Of a stretch of 64,000 nucleotides of DNA, positions 7,352 through 16,106 are shown one piece after another (position 1 is the first letter of the stretch; each line of letters starts with the position of its first letter). Where the stretch lies: NCBI RefSeq assembly GCF_001400735.1, contig NZ_LJPW01000188.1, positions 1 through 64,000 of the forward strand, written 5' to 3'. The position numbers were made by a program, and so were the translations under genes. Under the pieces are notes generated by a model that was not told where the DNA came from, searched no databases, and was given only the letters and a program-made list of their open reading frames with translations. This stretch comes from Pseudomonas caricapapayae. Its GTDB lineage: Bacteria; Pseudomonadota; Gammaproteobacteria; Pseudomonadales; Pseudomonadaceae.

Positions 7352-8206
7352 TCATAAAGCGACCAAATGCTTTATGAATTGAGTCGAGTTGTCATTAAGA
7401 ATAACGGCGCCAAGCAGTGTTTCAGATGTTCGGTTTGCACAAGTTTCGTCGAATTCAATCGGGATTCCTTCATCAGCAAACAGGCTTTTCAATGCCTCCG
7501 CAGTGCTGACTGAGAAATCACCCTCTCTATTTCCTCCATGCAGGGCTACGCGCATTGTTAGCCCCTGTTCCTTAATATCCCGCAGATAATCGCGCACAGA
7601 GGCTAAAACTTGTTCTGGCATAAGGTCTTCGCGGCGAAAAGGGAGTAGATGGAATACGCGAACTTTCGCCCCCGGCCTACGTTCACCCGTGCCGGCATCT
7701 ACGTTTTCCGCCGCACACGCGACAGCAATGCACGCACTCATGTTGTCTGCGATGACAGGCATATTTACCTGGCTCGTGCCGGCACTGTATAAATGCCGAG
7801 TCCCTCCATCATTGGGAACATTGCAGTTGAATCCGGCCACTTTGACAGTCGTGGTTCTGTCAATCTGGAAACTGTAATCCAGGCCTGTTTCAGAGTGATA
7901 TACCTGCACCCATGGAAGTATGGATTGACTACGGTCCTTTATTAAATTACCGCGATGCCGCCTTTCTGCTTGATAAGCCGCTAAAGAAACCATGCTAAGG
8001 GTATAATCTCCGCCGCACCGCGCGAGTTGAAAATGAGAAAATGTTGCAGGACGTTCATCCTCCTCGTCTGAGGCTCTATAGCTCGCAGATGCCGTTTGAT
8101 GACTAGATGCAGACCTAGCATTTGAAGGGTTTACAGGCACTTCCCAGCGGTCGCTATCACTGTAGCTGTAGCTGCTGCCAGAATGTTTTGAAATACATAG
8201 TCCCAT
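7352..8206 (-). CDS. hopAF1: Type III secretion effector HopAF1
   Basis: A 284-aa protein recognised as HopAF1. It starts MGLCISKHSGSSYSYSDSD: Gly2 and Cys4 are the myristoylation and palmitoylation sites that send it to the plant plasma membrane, and the Ser-rich N terminus suits type III export. The C-terminal half has the CheD/CNF-like deamidase fold; the catalytic pair falls at Cys159 (ADNMSACIAVAC) and His186 (KVRVFHLLPF), with Asp154 nearby. HopAF1 is published as acting on plant methylthioadenosine nucleosidases (MTN1/2) of the Yang cycle, lowering ethylene made in immunity. A perfect hrp box lies about 245 bases upstream (8451-8478), so HrpL should drive it. All key residues are intact, so it is probably functional. 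Confidence 0.96.
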   Translation of the reverse strand: MGLCISKHSGSSYSYSDSDRWEVPVNPSNARSASSHQTASASYRASDEEDERPATFSHFQLARCGGDYTLSMVSLAAYQAERRHRGNLIKDRSQSILPWVQVYHSETGLDYSFQIDRTTTVKVAGFNCNVPNDGGTRHLYSAGTSQVNMPVIADNMSACIAVACAAENVDAGTGERRPGAKVRVFHLLPFRREDLMPEQVLASVRDYLRDIKEQGLTMRVALHGGNREGDFSVSTAEALKSLFADEGIPIEFDETCANRTSETLLGAVILNDNSTQFIKHLVAL

Positions 8207-8450
8207 GACGGTTCTCTCTTCGATGTAGGATTAAGCGATAGGCGCGCAGCGACATAACCGAAAGCTTAGTGTGATCGTTGCCACGCCCCACATGGCAAAT
8301 GTATAGGATTCGCTAGTTTGCTTTCTGTTGGTTATGTGATGTTTGGATTTCGATTGCGATACTGCTCAATATCGAGCGGGCGGCACACGTTTGAATGGTA
8401 TGTGCTGAACAGTTGGATACGCGCATGCGTGTAGCTCAAAAGAAAGCTAC
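8207..8450. other. Leader between the hrp box and hopAF1
   Basis: About 245 bases with no convincing ORF on either strand. The HopAF1 ribosome site is modest (GAGAGAA, five bases before the ATG). The stretch is AT-richer than the neighbouring core genes. No chaperone gene is present, so the effector would use a shared chaperone or none. Confidence 0.5.
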
Positions 8451-8478
8451 TGAGTGGCTAAAACTCTTCAGCGGTTCC
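8451..8478 (-). promoter_or_regulatory. hrp box (HrpL sigma-factor promoter) for hopAF1
   Basis: On the minus strand: GGAACC (8473-8478), 15 bases, CCACTCA (8451-8457). This is a perfect match to GGAACC-N15/16-CCACNNA, the promoter used by the ECF sigma factor HrpL for type III genes in P. syringae. It points at hopAF1, starting at 8206. Confidence 0.9.
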
Positions 8479-8549
8479 ATATCCCCAAATCACGATAGCG
8501 GGGAGCGATGGAATCACTACCCCATTCCAAAAACCTTCAAATCCCAACC

Positions 8550-9842
8550 TCAACACTCTCTCGTCCAGTCAGCTGTGACTTGACTCATAGTCTCCCCCCT
8601 CAACCCCACCCGCATATCCGCCCCACTAGGCTGCTGATACAACCCCAACCCGAACTCCGGCATTACCGTAATCAGATAATCGAAAATATCCCCCTGTATC
8701 CGCTCGTACTCAACCCACACCGTCGTGCGCGTGAAGCAGTAGATTTCCAGCGGAATGCCCTGCGACGTAGGCTCCAGCTGACGAACCATGCAGGTCATGC
8801 CTGAATTGATATCGACGTGGCTCTTCAGGTACGCCAGGGCGTAGGCGCGGAAGGTGCCGATGTTGGTCATGCGTCGGCGGTTGGCGGACATTTGTGCGAC
8901 GTTGCCTTGTGCCTGGTTCCAGGCCAGCAGTTCGGCCTGTTTGCGGCCGATGTAGTCGGTGAGCAGGTGGATTTGCATCAGTTGTTGCTCTTCATCGTCA
9001 CGCACGAAGCGCACGCCGCTGGCGTCGATGAACAGGCTGCGTTTGATGCGCCGTCCGCCGGATTGCTGCATGCCGCGCCAGTTGCGGAACGATTCGGACA
9101 TCAGGCGCCAGGTGGGGATGGAGACGATGGTTTTGTCGAAGTTCTGCACTTTGACGGTGTGCAGGGTGATGTCCACCACGTCGCCATCCGCGCCCACTTG
9201 CGGCATTTCGATCCAGTCGCCAACGCGCAGCATGTCGTTGCTGGTCAGCTGCACACTGGCGACGAAGGAGAGCAGGGTGTCCTTGTAGACCAACAGGATG
9301 ACCGCCGACATGGCGCCAAGGCCGGACAGCAGTAGCAGGGGCGAACGGTCGATCAGGGTGGCGACGATGATGATCGCGGCGAAGACGTAGAGGATCATCT
9401 TCGACAGTTGCACGTAGCCTTTGATCGAGCGCGTGCGGGCGTGTTCGGTGCGCGCGTAGATGTCCAGCAGAGCGTTGAGCAGGGCACCGATGGCCAGGGT
9501 CATGAACAGGATGGTGAAGGCCATGGCTATATTGCCGATGACGTTTTTGCCTGCCGCACTCAGGCCCGGGACCAGGGTCAGTCCGAACTGGATGACCAGC
9601 GACGGTACCATCTGCGCGAGACGATGGAAGACCTTGTTGTGACGGAAGTCGTTAACCCAATGCAGGGACGGCTGACGGCCGAGCATCTTCACCGCGTACA
9701 GGACCACAAAGCGCGCCACACGGCCAAGTACCAGCGCGGCGGTCAGCAACAGGACCAGTGCCAGCCCGGTGCGTACCCACGGGTGCTGGTCGAGCATGTC
9801 CCAGAGTTCCTGGGTCTTGAGCCAAAGCGAGTGAATGTCCAT
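8550..9842 (-). CDS. Mechanosensitive ion channel, MscS family (YbdG-like)
   Basis: A 430-aa inner-membrane channel if started at the ATG at 9842 (MDIHSLWLKTQELW); the frame is open to 10046, but the longer N terminus looks non-native. About five membrane segments are followed by the MscS pore and beta domain: GLGAMSAVILLVYKDTLLSFVAS, here the core SAVILLVYKDTLLSF, then RVGDWIEMPQVGADGDVVDI. Size and order fit YbdG rather than short MscS. It opens on membrane tension to release solutes on osmotic downshift. A decayed copy of its 3' end lies at 1545-1756 and a third piece of its 3' flank at 3363-3441, so its end is a recombination hot spot. Confidence 0.9.
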   Translation of the reverse strand: MDIHSLWLKTQELWDMLDQHPWVRTGLALVLLLTAALVLGRVARFVVLYAVKMLGRQPSLHWVNDFRHNKVFHRLAQMVPSLVIQFGLTLVPGLSAAGKNVIGNIAMAFTILFMTLAIGALLNALLDIYARTEHARTRSIKGYVQLSKMILYVFAAIIIVATLIDRSPLLLLSGLGAMSAVILLVYKDTLLSFVASVQLTSNDMLRVGDWIEMPQVGADGDVVDITLHTVKVQNFDKTIVSIPTWRLMSESFRNWRGMQQSGGRRIKRSLFIDASGVRFVRDDEEQQLMQIHLLTDYIGRKQAELLAWNQAQGNVAQMSANRRRMTNIGTFRAYALAYLKSHVDINSGMTCMVRQLEPTSQGIPLEIYCFTRTTVWVEYERIQGDIFDYLITVMPEFGLGLYQQPSGADMRVGLRGETMSQVTADWTREC

Positions 9843-10013
9843 AAAAGCATCGGGCCCGTTGAGCGAAGAGGGGGCGTGATTAAAGCACTTACGGATCAGA
9901 AGGAGCGAGCCCCTTATGACAGGACACACAATAATCGCTGTCATGATGGTCGGTCGAACTCTTTGATCCCGCCATTCTGTCTCGTGCTCCGCCGATACGT
10001 TAGAATTCAAATT

Positions 10014-10044
10014 CAAAAAGGGAACAGGCAGAGAGGCCTGTTCC
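10014..10044 (-). terminator. Intrinsic terminator reading leftward, with no minus-strand gene directly before it
   Basis: GGAACAGGC and GCCTGTTCC form a perfect 9-bp stem; on the minus strand the stem is followed by CTTTTTG. A terminator in this direction should end a leftward gene, yet the next gene to the right (10117-11034) runs rightward. It may once have ended the LysR gene now ending at 11109, with the orphan gene inserted between. Confidence 0.6.
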
Positions 10045-10116
10045 AATATCGCTAAGGGTTGAATTCCATGCTGGCTATCATGGAAGATATAGTAAATGTC
10101 TATAGGGATTTCAAAT

Positions 10117-11034
10117 ATGCATGAACAAGCGTTGTTGACAGAAGATCATCCAAGTCTTGGAAATGCCGGTGCGTTAGTCGGAATAGACCAAATCGAAGAG
10201 TTATACAAGACATCGGTATCAGCCAATAATGCTGTCAAAGTGAAATGTGCTAATTCCTCATGTGGCGTCAAGGTAAGCATCGTCATACCAGACAAGGAAA
10301 AAGCAGGCAGAAAAACTTCACCCTCTGCTCACTTCCGGGGGCATCACCCTGAGGGGTGTGATAGAAAGCCCCAAACCTCATCTACAACAACTACCAGCGC
10401 ATCCTCGCAGCTCAAAGCGAACCCGGTGAAAAAAGAGTTTCCACAGGTATGGATAGATCCACTCACTGCAGCAGTGAACTCATCTGGACGTCTGCTTGAG
10501 CCTGCGAACAACGGTGAATTGCGGTCAGGATCCGGGGTTGGCGGGCGCTCCAGAGAGGGTTTTGGTACCAGCGAAGGTCATTCTGGGGGGGTGGGAAAGT
10601 TTGCGAGGGCATGGCTGAAAATGACGGTGCAGTCCAGAAAAAGCAATCCCTTGAAAGCACCATGGAACCCTGAAGGCACCTATGATTCTGCTTTTTACTC
10701 GTTTGAGCTCAATAGCACCAAATTTCTTGGGAAAGTGGGCACCAAGATATTTACTGCTCCAGTTATTTCCGTAGATAAGGTCGGGGGAGATTTTTATTTA
10801 GGTCTACAAGAGAAAGCCCTTGGGCAAGCTCCGAAGGTTGTCGTGCTAAAGTCAGAAGTCTTTGAGGTGGGAGCAGCCGGGCGCGCATTGCTGAACCAGC
10901 TGAATACGTTTGACTTGGCCCAAAAAGTCTATCTGTTTTGTTATGGCTCTTTTAAATATAACGCTGGTGCCAGTCAGTCCGAATTGGTGGTGAAGCACCC
11001 GCATTTTATTTATATTGATTTACCCGCATTGTGA
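10117..11034 (+). CDS. Orphan protein with a Cys/His zinc-finger-like N terminus
   Basis: A 305-aa protein; the start at 10117 is chosen because AGGGAT lies eight bases upstream, although an ATG at 10096 is in frame. Residues 44-81 hold C-x4-C (CANSSC), then AHFRGHHPEGC, a likely zinc site of Cys and His. Residues 82-165 are a Ser/Thr/Gly-rich linker. The C-terminal part (about 166-305) looks folded (YDSAFYSFELNSTKFLGK; VYLFCYGSFKYNAGAS). No signal peptide or membrane span. Base composition is lower in GC than neighbours, pointing to transfer. No family recognised; roles as a nucleic-acid-binding or phage-related protein are only guesses. Confidence 0.75.
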   Translation: MHEQALLTEDHPSLGNAGALVGIDQIEELYKTSVSANNAVKVKCANSSCGVKVSIVIPDKEKAGRKTSPSAHFRGHHPEGCDRKPQTSSTTTTSASSQLKANPVKKEFPQVWIDPLTAAVNSSGRLLEPANNGELRSGSGVGGRSREGFGTSEGHSGGVGKFARAWLKMTVQSRKSNPLKAPWNPEGTYDSAFYSFELNSTKFLGKVGTKIFTAPVISVDKVGGDFYLGLQEKALGQAPKVVVLKSEVFEVGAAGRALLNQLNTFDLAQKVYLFCYGSFKYNAGASQSELVVKHPHFIYIDLPAL

Positions 11035-11108
11035 AGAAACCTCATCTTTTGATGCGCCGCTGACGTCGGTTGCAAACGCAATGGGTGGATCTGAATGTCG
11101 CCTCCTGG

Positions 11109-12002
11109 TTACTCCCGATACCTCACCGCCTCGACAAACGCACTGAACGCCGGCGACGCCTGTCGCCGGTTCGGGTAATACAAGTGAAAGCCTTCGAAAT
11201 ACGGGCTCCAGTCGACCAGCACTTCTTTCAGGCGGCCACTGGCAATGTGCGGCTCGGCCATGGAGTCCGGCACGTAGGCCAGGCCCACGCCGTCCAGTGC
11301 GGCGTTGAGCACATGAATCATGCTGTTCGACGTGAATTGCCCGTTGACTCGTAGGTTGAGCTTGCGGCTGTCCTTCTCGAATTCCCAGGCGTAGCAGCTG
11401 CCGTTTGGCGAATGACGGATGTTGATGCAGGTGTGCTGGGTCAGGTCCTGCGGTTGAAGGGGAACGGGGTGTCGCTCGAAGTAGGCGGGCGACCCGACCA
11501 CTGACAAGCGCCAGTCAGGCCCGAGACGCACGGCGATCATGTCCTTGCTGATGGATTCACCCAGGCGGATGCCTGCATCGAAACGTTCGCTGACAATATT
11601 GGTGAAGCCGTAGTCGATGCAGACCTCGATCTGGATATCCGGGTACTGCGCGAGAAACCCTGCAAGCATCGGGCGGATGATGCCTTCGGCGGCGTCATCG
11701 GAGCAGGTAATGCGAATGGTGCCAGCGGGCTTGTCGCGCAGTTCGGCCAATACTTCGACTTCCACGGCAATCTGATCCAGCAGCGGCCCGATCGAACGCA
11801 TCAGCCTTTCGCCGGCTTCGGTCGGTGCCACGTTACGCGTGGTTCTTGTCAGCAGGCGCAGGCCCATGCGCTCCTCAAGCCCTCTCATGCTGTGGCTCAG
11901 GGCCGAGGGAGTGACGCCCAGTTTGGTCGCGGCCTTGGTAAAGCTCTGATCTCGGGCCACCAGCAGGAAGGCTTGCAGGTCATTGAGTTTCGGTGTGCTC
12001 AT
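11109..12002 (-). CDS. LysR-type transcriptional regulator
   Basis: A 297-aa LysR protein: winged HTH at about 1-62 (FLLVARDQSFTKAATKLGV, PSALSHSMRGLEERMG) and an effector-binding domain at about 90-295 of the CrgA/YafC type common in pseudomonads (RITCSDDAAEGIIRPML). It is divergent from an MFS efflux gene starting at 12108; the ~105-base gap should hold the shared control region. By the usual LysR logic it controls that transporter and the hydrolase downstream. Ligand unknown. Confidence 0.93.
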   Translation of the reverse strand: MSTPKLNDLQAFLLVARDQSFTKAATKLGVTPSALSHSMRGLEERMGLRLLTRTTRNVAPTEAGERLMRSIGPLLDQIAVEVEVLAELRDKPAGTIRITCSDDAAEGIIRPMLAGFLAQYPDIQIEVCIDYGFTNIVSERFDAGIRLGESISKDMIAVRLGPDWRLSVVGSPAYFERHPVPLQPQDLTQHTCINIRHSPNGSCYAWEFEKDSRKLNLRVNGQFTSNSMIHVLNAALDGVGLAYVPDSMAEPHIASGRLKEVLVDWSPYFEGFHLYYPNRRQASPAFSAFVEAVRYRE

Positions 12003-12107
12003 TGCTGAGTATCTCTCACAAGCGCGTGGAAATTATGGCGTCTAATAATCCTAATCCCTTTGCCCTAACCTGTGCCGACTATTTTTAACGTCGCCAGGTC
12101 AGGACGC

Positions 12108-13307
12108 ATGCAAGCATTTGATTCAACTCTGCAGCAGCCCTCCAGAACCGCACATCCCCCTGCATGGTGCGCTGTATTTTCGATGGCGCTGTGTGTGGTG
12201 GTGCTGATTGCCTCGGAGTTCATGCCGGTCAGCCTGCTGACGCCGATCGCGCAGGACCTCGGCATCAGCCAGGGTCAGGCAGGGCAGGCAATATCGATCT
12301 CGGGTTTTTTTGCAGTATTGACCAGCCTGCTGAACACACCGCTGACCGGGCATCTTGACCGCAAACCGGTGCTGCTGGGCTTCAGCCTGCTGTTGCTGGT
12401 ATCCGGGGTGATCGTCACGCTGGCGTCCAACGGCTGGTTGTTCATGGCGGGCCGTGCGTTGCTCGGGATTGCCATTGGCGGTTTCTGGTCGATGTCGACG
12501 GCGACCGTAATGAAGCTGGTGCCCGAAGAGTCTGTTTCCAAGGGCCTTGCACTGATCAACGGCGGTAATGCGCTGGCGGCCACAGTAGCAGCGCCGTTGG
12601 GCAGCTTCATGGGCCAATACATCGGTTGGCGTGGCGCGTTTTTTCTGGTTATTCCGCTCGCTGCTCTGGCGTTTGCCTGGCAGTGGCTAAGCCTTCCGGC
12701 AATGAACAGCCAGCCGGGCAAGCGGGCGCGCAATCCGTTTCGCCTGCTGGGTAACCCGCAAGTGGCCATCGGCATGGCCGCCATCCTGTTGCTGTTCATG
12801 GGCCAGTTCGCCGTCTTCACCTATTTGCGCCCGTTTCTGGAAGAGATCACCGGGGTCAGCGTCAACTCCCTGTCCCTGATGCTTTTGGCGCTGGGGGCCA
12901 GCGGGCTGGCCGGCACCTACCTGATCGGCAGGCTGCTGCACAAAGGCCTGTATGCCTGCCTGATCGGCATTCCGCTGCTGATGGCGGTGCTGGCCGGGTT
13001 GCTCACCGGTCTCGGCCATTCGCCACAGGCCGTCGCCATCGTGCTTGCCGCCTGGGGGCTGATCGCCACGCCTGCGCCTGTTGCCTGGGGCCTTTGGCTG
13101 AGTAGAACGCTGCCCGACGACGCCGAGGCCGGTGGCGGGTTGATGGTGGCAACCATTCAATTGGCGATCACCGCCGGAGCAGGCATCGGCGGCGCACTGT
13201 TCGACAACCTCGGCTGGTGGAGCCCGTTCGCGTTTGGAGGCTTGGTGCTGGCGGGTTCGGCCGCACTTGCTGCGGCGGCGCGACGCGATGCTCGTATTGA
13301 TCAATAA
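12108..13307 (+). CDS. MFS efflux transporter, NepI-like (DHA1 family)
   Basis: A 399-aa, 12-span major facilitator. The ATG at 12108 (AGGA upstream) is preferred to the GTG at 12072. It shares long runs with E. coli NepI, the purine ribonucleoside exporter: EFMPVSLLTPIAQDLGIS, GGFWSMSTATVMKLVP, APLGSFMGQYIGWR and QFAVFTYLRPFLEEITG. NepI expels inosine and related nucleosides by proton antiport; here the substrate is inferred. It sits between a divergent LysR gene and a secreted hydrolase 57 bases downstream, so the two may be co-transcribed. Confidence 0.9.
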   Translation: MQAFDSTLQQPSRTAHPPAWCAVFSMALCVVVLIASEFMPVSLLTPIAQDLGISQGQAGQAISISGFFAVLTSLLNTPLTGHLDRKPVLLGFSLLLLVSGVIVTLASNGWLFMAGRALLGIAIGGFWSMSTATVMKLVPEESVSKGLALINGGNALAATVAAPLGSFMGQYIGWRGAFFLVIPLAALAFAWQWLSLPAMNSQPGKRARNPFRLLGNPQVAIGMAAILLLFMGQFAVFTYLRPFLEEITGVSVNSLSLMLLALGASGLAGTYLIGRLLHKGLYACLIGIPLLMAVLAGLLTGLGHSPQAVAIVLAAWGLIATPAPVAWGLWLSRTLPDDAEAGGGLMVATIQLAITAGAGIGGALFDNLGWWSPFAFGGLVLAGSAALAAAARRDARIDQ

Positions 13308-13364
13308 CGTCACAAACAAGTGCTGAAAAGAACGCGGGTCAATCACTTAACAAGGGAACACGCC

Positions 13365-14393
13365 ATGAAAAAGTTTCTTTTGATGTTGGGGCTTTTAATA
13401 AGCTCATACGCTGCGACAGGAGCAGACATGTCTCACGGTGCTGATAATTTCTACACAAGCGATAAAGTCACTGCGCAAAAAGTGCTGTTCACTAATCAGT
13501 ACAAGATGAAAGTCGGCGGCAGCCTGTTCATCCCCAAAGGTTCGAACCCGAATGTTAAAGCTCCGGCAATCATCGTCGGCCATCCCATGGGTGCCGTGAA
13601 GGAGCAAAGCGCCAATCTTTATGCGCAGAAACTGGCCGAGCAGGGCTTCGTCACGCTATCGCTGGACCTGTCATTCTGGGGCGACAGTGAAGGCCTGCCG
13701 CGTAACGCTGTTTCGCCGGATATCTATGCCGAAGACTTCAGCGCCGCAGTGGACTTTCTCGGCACCCAGACCTTTGTGGACAAGAATCGCATCGGGGTTC
13801 TGGGCATCTGCGGCAGTGGCAGCTTTGTCATCAGTGCCGCGAAGATCGACCCGCGCATGAAAGCTATCGCCACCGTCAGCATGTACGACATGGGTGCCGC
13901 CAATCGCAATGGTCTGAAACATTCGCAAACCCTGGCTCAGCGCAAGAAGATCATTGAGCAAGCGGCACTGCAACGCGACGTGGAATACAGCGGTGGCGAT
14001 ACGGCCTACACCAGCGGCACCGTACACAAACTGACTGACAAATCCGGCCCGATCGAACGTGAGTTCTATGATTTCTATCGCACGCCACGGGGCGAGTTCA
14101 CGCCCGAAGGCCAGTCCCCCGAACTGACCACTCACCCGACGCTGACCAGCAACGTCAAGTTCATGAACTTCTATCCGTTCAACGACATCGAGACGATATC
14201 GCCACGCCCGATGCTGTTCATTGCCGGTTCGGCTGCGCACTCTCTGGAGTTCAGCGAGGAGGCCTACAAACTGGCCGGTCAGCCCAAGCAACTGATTATC
14301 GTACCGGGCGCGGGGCATGTGGACCTTTATGATCGGGTCGATCTCATCCCGTTCGACAAGCTGGGTGAGTTCTTCAAGAAAAACCTGAAGTAA
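13365..14393 (+). CDS. Exported alpha/beta hydrolase (dienelactone-hydrolase-like)
   Basis: A 342-aa protein with a signal peptide (MKKFLLMLGLLISSYAATGA). The start at 13365 has AAGGGA upstream. The fold is alpha/beta hydrolase: HPMGAVKEQSANLYAQKLA, the strand VTLSLDLSFWGDSEG, and the elbow GVLGICGSGSFVISAA, where Cys takes the usual Ser place, as in dienelactone hydrolases. The late Asp and His are in MLFIAGSAAHS and GAGHVDLYD. Substrate unknown. It follows the NepI-like transporter and ends in a good terminator. Confidence 0.85.
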   Translation: MKKFLLMLGLLISSYAATGADMSHGADNFYTSDKVTAQKVLFTNQYKMKVGGSLFIPKGSNPNVKAPAIIVGHPMGAVKEQSANLYAQKLAEQGFVTLSLDLSFWGDSEGLPRNAVSPDIYAEDFSAAVDFLGTQTFVDKNRIGVLGICGSGSFVISAAKIDPRMKAIATVSMYDMGAANRNGLKHSQTLAQRKKIIEQAALQRDVEYSGGDTAYTSGTVHKLTDKSGPIEREFYDFYRTPRGEFTPEGQSPELTTHPTLTSNVKFMNFYPFNDIETISPRPMLFIAGSAAHSLEFSEEAYKLAGQPKQLIIVPGAGHVDLYDRVDLIPFDKLGEFFKKNLK

Positions 14394-14414
14394 TCAGCCC
14401 GTCCTGAATACTTC

Positions 14415-14443
14415 AAAAGGCCCTGCAACAGCAGGGCCTTTTT
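14415..14443 (+). terminator. Intrinsic terminator after the exported hydrolase
   Basis: AAGGCCCTGC, loop AACA, GCAGGGCCTT then TTT: a 10-bp perfect stem with a T-tract, about 22 bases past the stop at 14393. Confidence 0.88.
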
Positions 14444-14489
14444 CGTCGTCAGCCTTTTGCGACTCCAAATCCGACCGCCACTGCACCCT

Positions 14490-14508
14490 GGTGACAGAAA
14501 CTGTCCCC
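14490..14508 (+). repeat. Left arm of an 18-bp inverted repeat around the redox cassette
   Basis: GGTGACAGAAACTGTCCC here matches, inverted, GGGACAGTTTTTGTCACC at 18659-18676 (17 of 18 bases). The unit is itself partly palindromic (GACAG/CTGTC) and resembles short REP-type repeats of pseudomonads. The two arms enclose 4.2 kb with five genes. Confidence 0.6.
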
Positions 14509-14619
14509 CTCCCCACTTACCATGGCACGGACAAGGCAAAGCCCTTGATGAGCACTTGACGCAGCGGAGACTGTTGTTGCCTTGGCAATTGAATCAGTAG
14601 CTGATTGAGGAAAATCACC

Positions 14620-14988
14620 ATGTCCAGTGTTGAGCCGCTTGATCCGTCGTTTCCATTAAGCCAACAGATGGGAATCGATGCTGCCCCCATCGTGTTAATC
14701 AACGTCTGCACTATGTCAGCTGAGGACGAAGCAGCCTTCCTCGTCGCGTGGGCAGCAGACGCTGCGTTCATGAAAAAACAACCTGGTTTCATCTCGACGC
14801 AGCTGCATCGCGCCTTGGGAGACAGCCCAACGTATCTCAACTACGCAGTGTTCGAGTCTGCGCAGTCCTGGCGCACCGCTTTCAAACACCCCGACTTCCG
14901 CGAGATCGCCAAGGCACATCCGCCATCGGCGGTATTTCGCCCGCATCTGTTTCAAAAAGTCGCTGTAGCGAATTTATGCACAGCCTAA
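14620..14988 (+). CDS. Antibiotic biosynthesis monooxygenase (ABM) domain protein
   Basis: A 122-aa protein; the start at 14620 follows GAGGAAA. The ABM ferredoxin-like fold is seen in PIVLINVCTMSAEDEAAFL, then QPGFISTQLHRAL and the YAVFESAQSWRTAF block. Such small dimers act as monooxygenases or bind quinones and heme-like ligands. It is the first gene of a rightward redox set, followed 50 bases later by an MDR reductase. Quinone or phenolic chemistry is an inference from the neighbours. Confidence 0.88.
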   Translation: MSSVEPLDPSFPLSQQMGIDAAPIVLINVCTMSAEDEAAFLVAWAADAAFMKKQPGFISTQLHRALGDSPTYLNYAVFESAQSWRTAFKHPDFREIAKAHPPSAVFRPHLFQKVAVANLCTA

Positions 14989-15038
14989 CGATGGGAATTC
15001 CACTCCCGACAGTTATTGACGCAGTAAGAGGACTACTT

Positions 15039-15944
15039 ATGAAAGCCGTTCAGTTCAACGAATATGGTGGCACCGATGTATTGAAGATCGTCGACATAGA
15101 CCCTCCGTACGCGGGGCCGGGTGAGGTGCGCATTAAAGTGCAGGCGGTCGGTGTCAATCCCATCGACTGGAAAATACGCGCGGGGTATGTTCATGACTTC
15201 ATGCCCGTTAGCTTCCCCGCCGGTGTCGGCTCAGAGGCGGCAGGCATTATTGATGAGGTCGGCGAGGGTGTTTCAGGGTTTGCAGTCGGTGACGTCGTTT
15301 TTGGCTACGGACGAAACACATTGGCGGAACAGGCAGTCCTGAGAAGTTGGGCGTTTGTGCCGCGCAACATGCCCATCGAGGTGGCAGGTGGTTTGCCTGT
15401 CATTGTTGAAACCGCTACCCGTATCCTCGATCACGTCAATATCAAGGCTGGCGAAACGCTCTTGATAACGGGCGCGGCCGGGGGTGTCGGATCTGCCGCC
15501 ATCCAGATGGCACTGCATCGCGGCGCCATCGTGATCGGTACGGCGAGTGCTCTCAAGCATGAGTACATTCGCAGCCTGGGCGCTGTGCCGACCACCTACG
15601 AACCCGGCCTGGCCGCGAGAGTGCAGGCCTTGGCACCCAACGGCGTAAATGCCGCGCTAGACCTGGCCGGGGCGGGCACCGTGCCTGAACTGGTTGCCAT
15701 TGTCGGCGATGCCAGCCGGGTCGTGTCCATTTCTGATGTGACGGCTCCGCAGCATGGCGTGGTTTTCTCTGCGAAATCGCTCGACCATCCCGAGCGGGCG
15801 TTTGAAGAAGCGGCGCGCTTGTATGAGATGGGAGCGCTTGATCTGCGTATCGAGCAGACCTTTTCGATCGGGCAAATCGCCACTGCTCAAGCGATCAGCG
15901 CCGCCGGGCGCGTGACCGGCAAGCTCGTCATTACAATGGCTTGA
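15039..15944 (+). CDS. NADP-dependent MDR oxidoreductase (quinone-reductase type)
   Basis: A 301-aa zinc-free medium-chain reductase. AAGAGGA precedes the ATG at 15039; the frame is open much further upstream but overlaps the ABM gene. N-terminal GroES-like part: FNEYGGTDVLKIVDIDPP and VGVNPIDWKIRAGY; Rossmann loop: LLITGAAGGVGSAAIQMA. No zinc-binding Cys set is present. It should reduce quinones or enones with NADPH in the cytoplasm. A second, related MDR gene lies at 17680-18612 in the opposite orientation. Confidence 0.92.
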   Translation: MKAVQFNEYGGTDVLKIVDIDPPYAGPGEVRIKVQAVGVNPIDWKIRAGYVHDFMPVSFPAGVGSEAAGIIDEVGEGVSGFAVGDVVFGYGRNTLAEQAVLRSWAFVPRNMPIEVAGGLPVIVETATRILDHVNIKAGETLLITGAAGGVGSAAIQMALHRGAIVIGTASALKHEYIRSLGAVPTTYEPGLAARVQALAPNGVNAALDLAGAGTVPELVAIVGDASRVVSISDVTAPQHGVVFSAKSLDHPERAFEEAARLYEMGALDLRIEQTFSIGQIATAQAISAAGRVTGKLVITMA

Positions 15945-16106
15945 TCAAAACACCGGGTCGCGGCCTGCGTCTGCAGGCCGTGACAGGTTTGAAGCTTTAA
16001 AGGTGCGCTCCAGGCTGCGCTGCTCACAGTCGCAGTATTCAAAGTAATCATGATCTTTTTACGAGAGCAACTTTATGAGCGCAACGTCAGTAGGGGAGTT
16101 GCAGCA

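Noticed and set aside
10021..10050. hrp-box-like GGAACA-N16-CCAATAT before the orphan gene
   Set aside because: Three mismatches, and the bases are explained by a perfect terminator hairpin.
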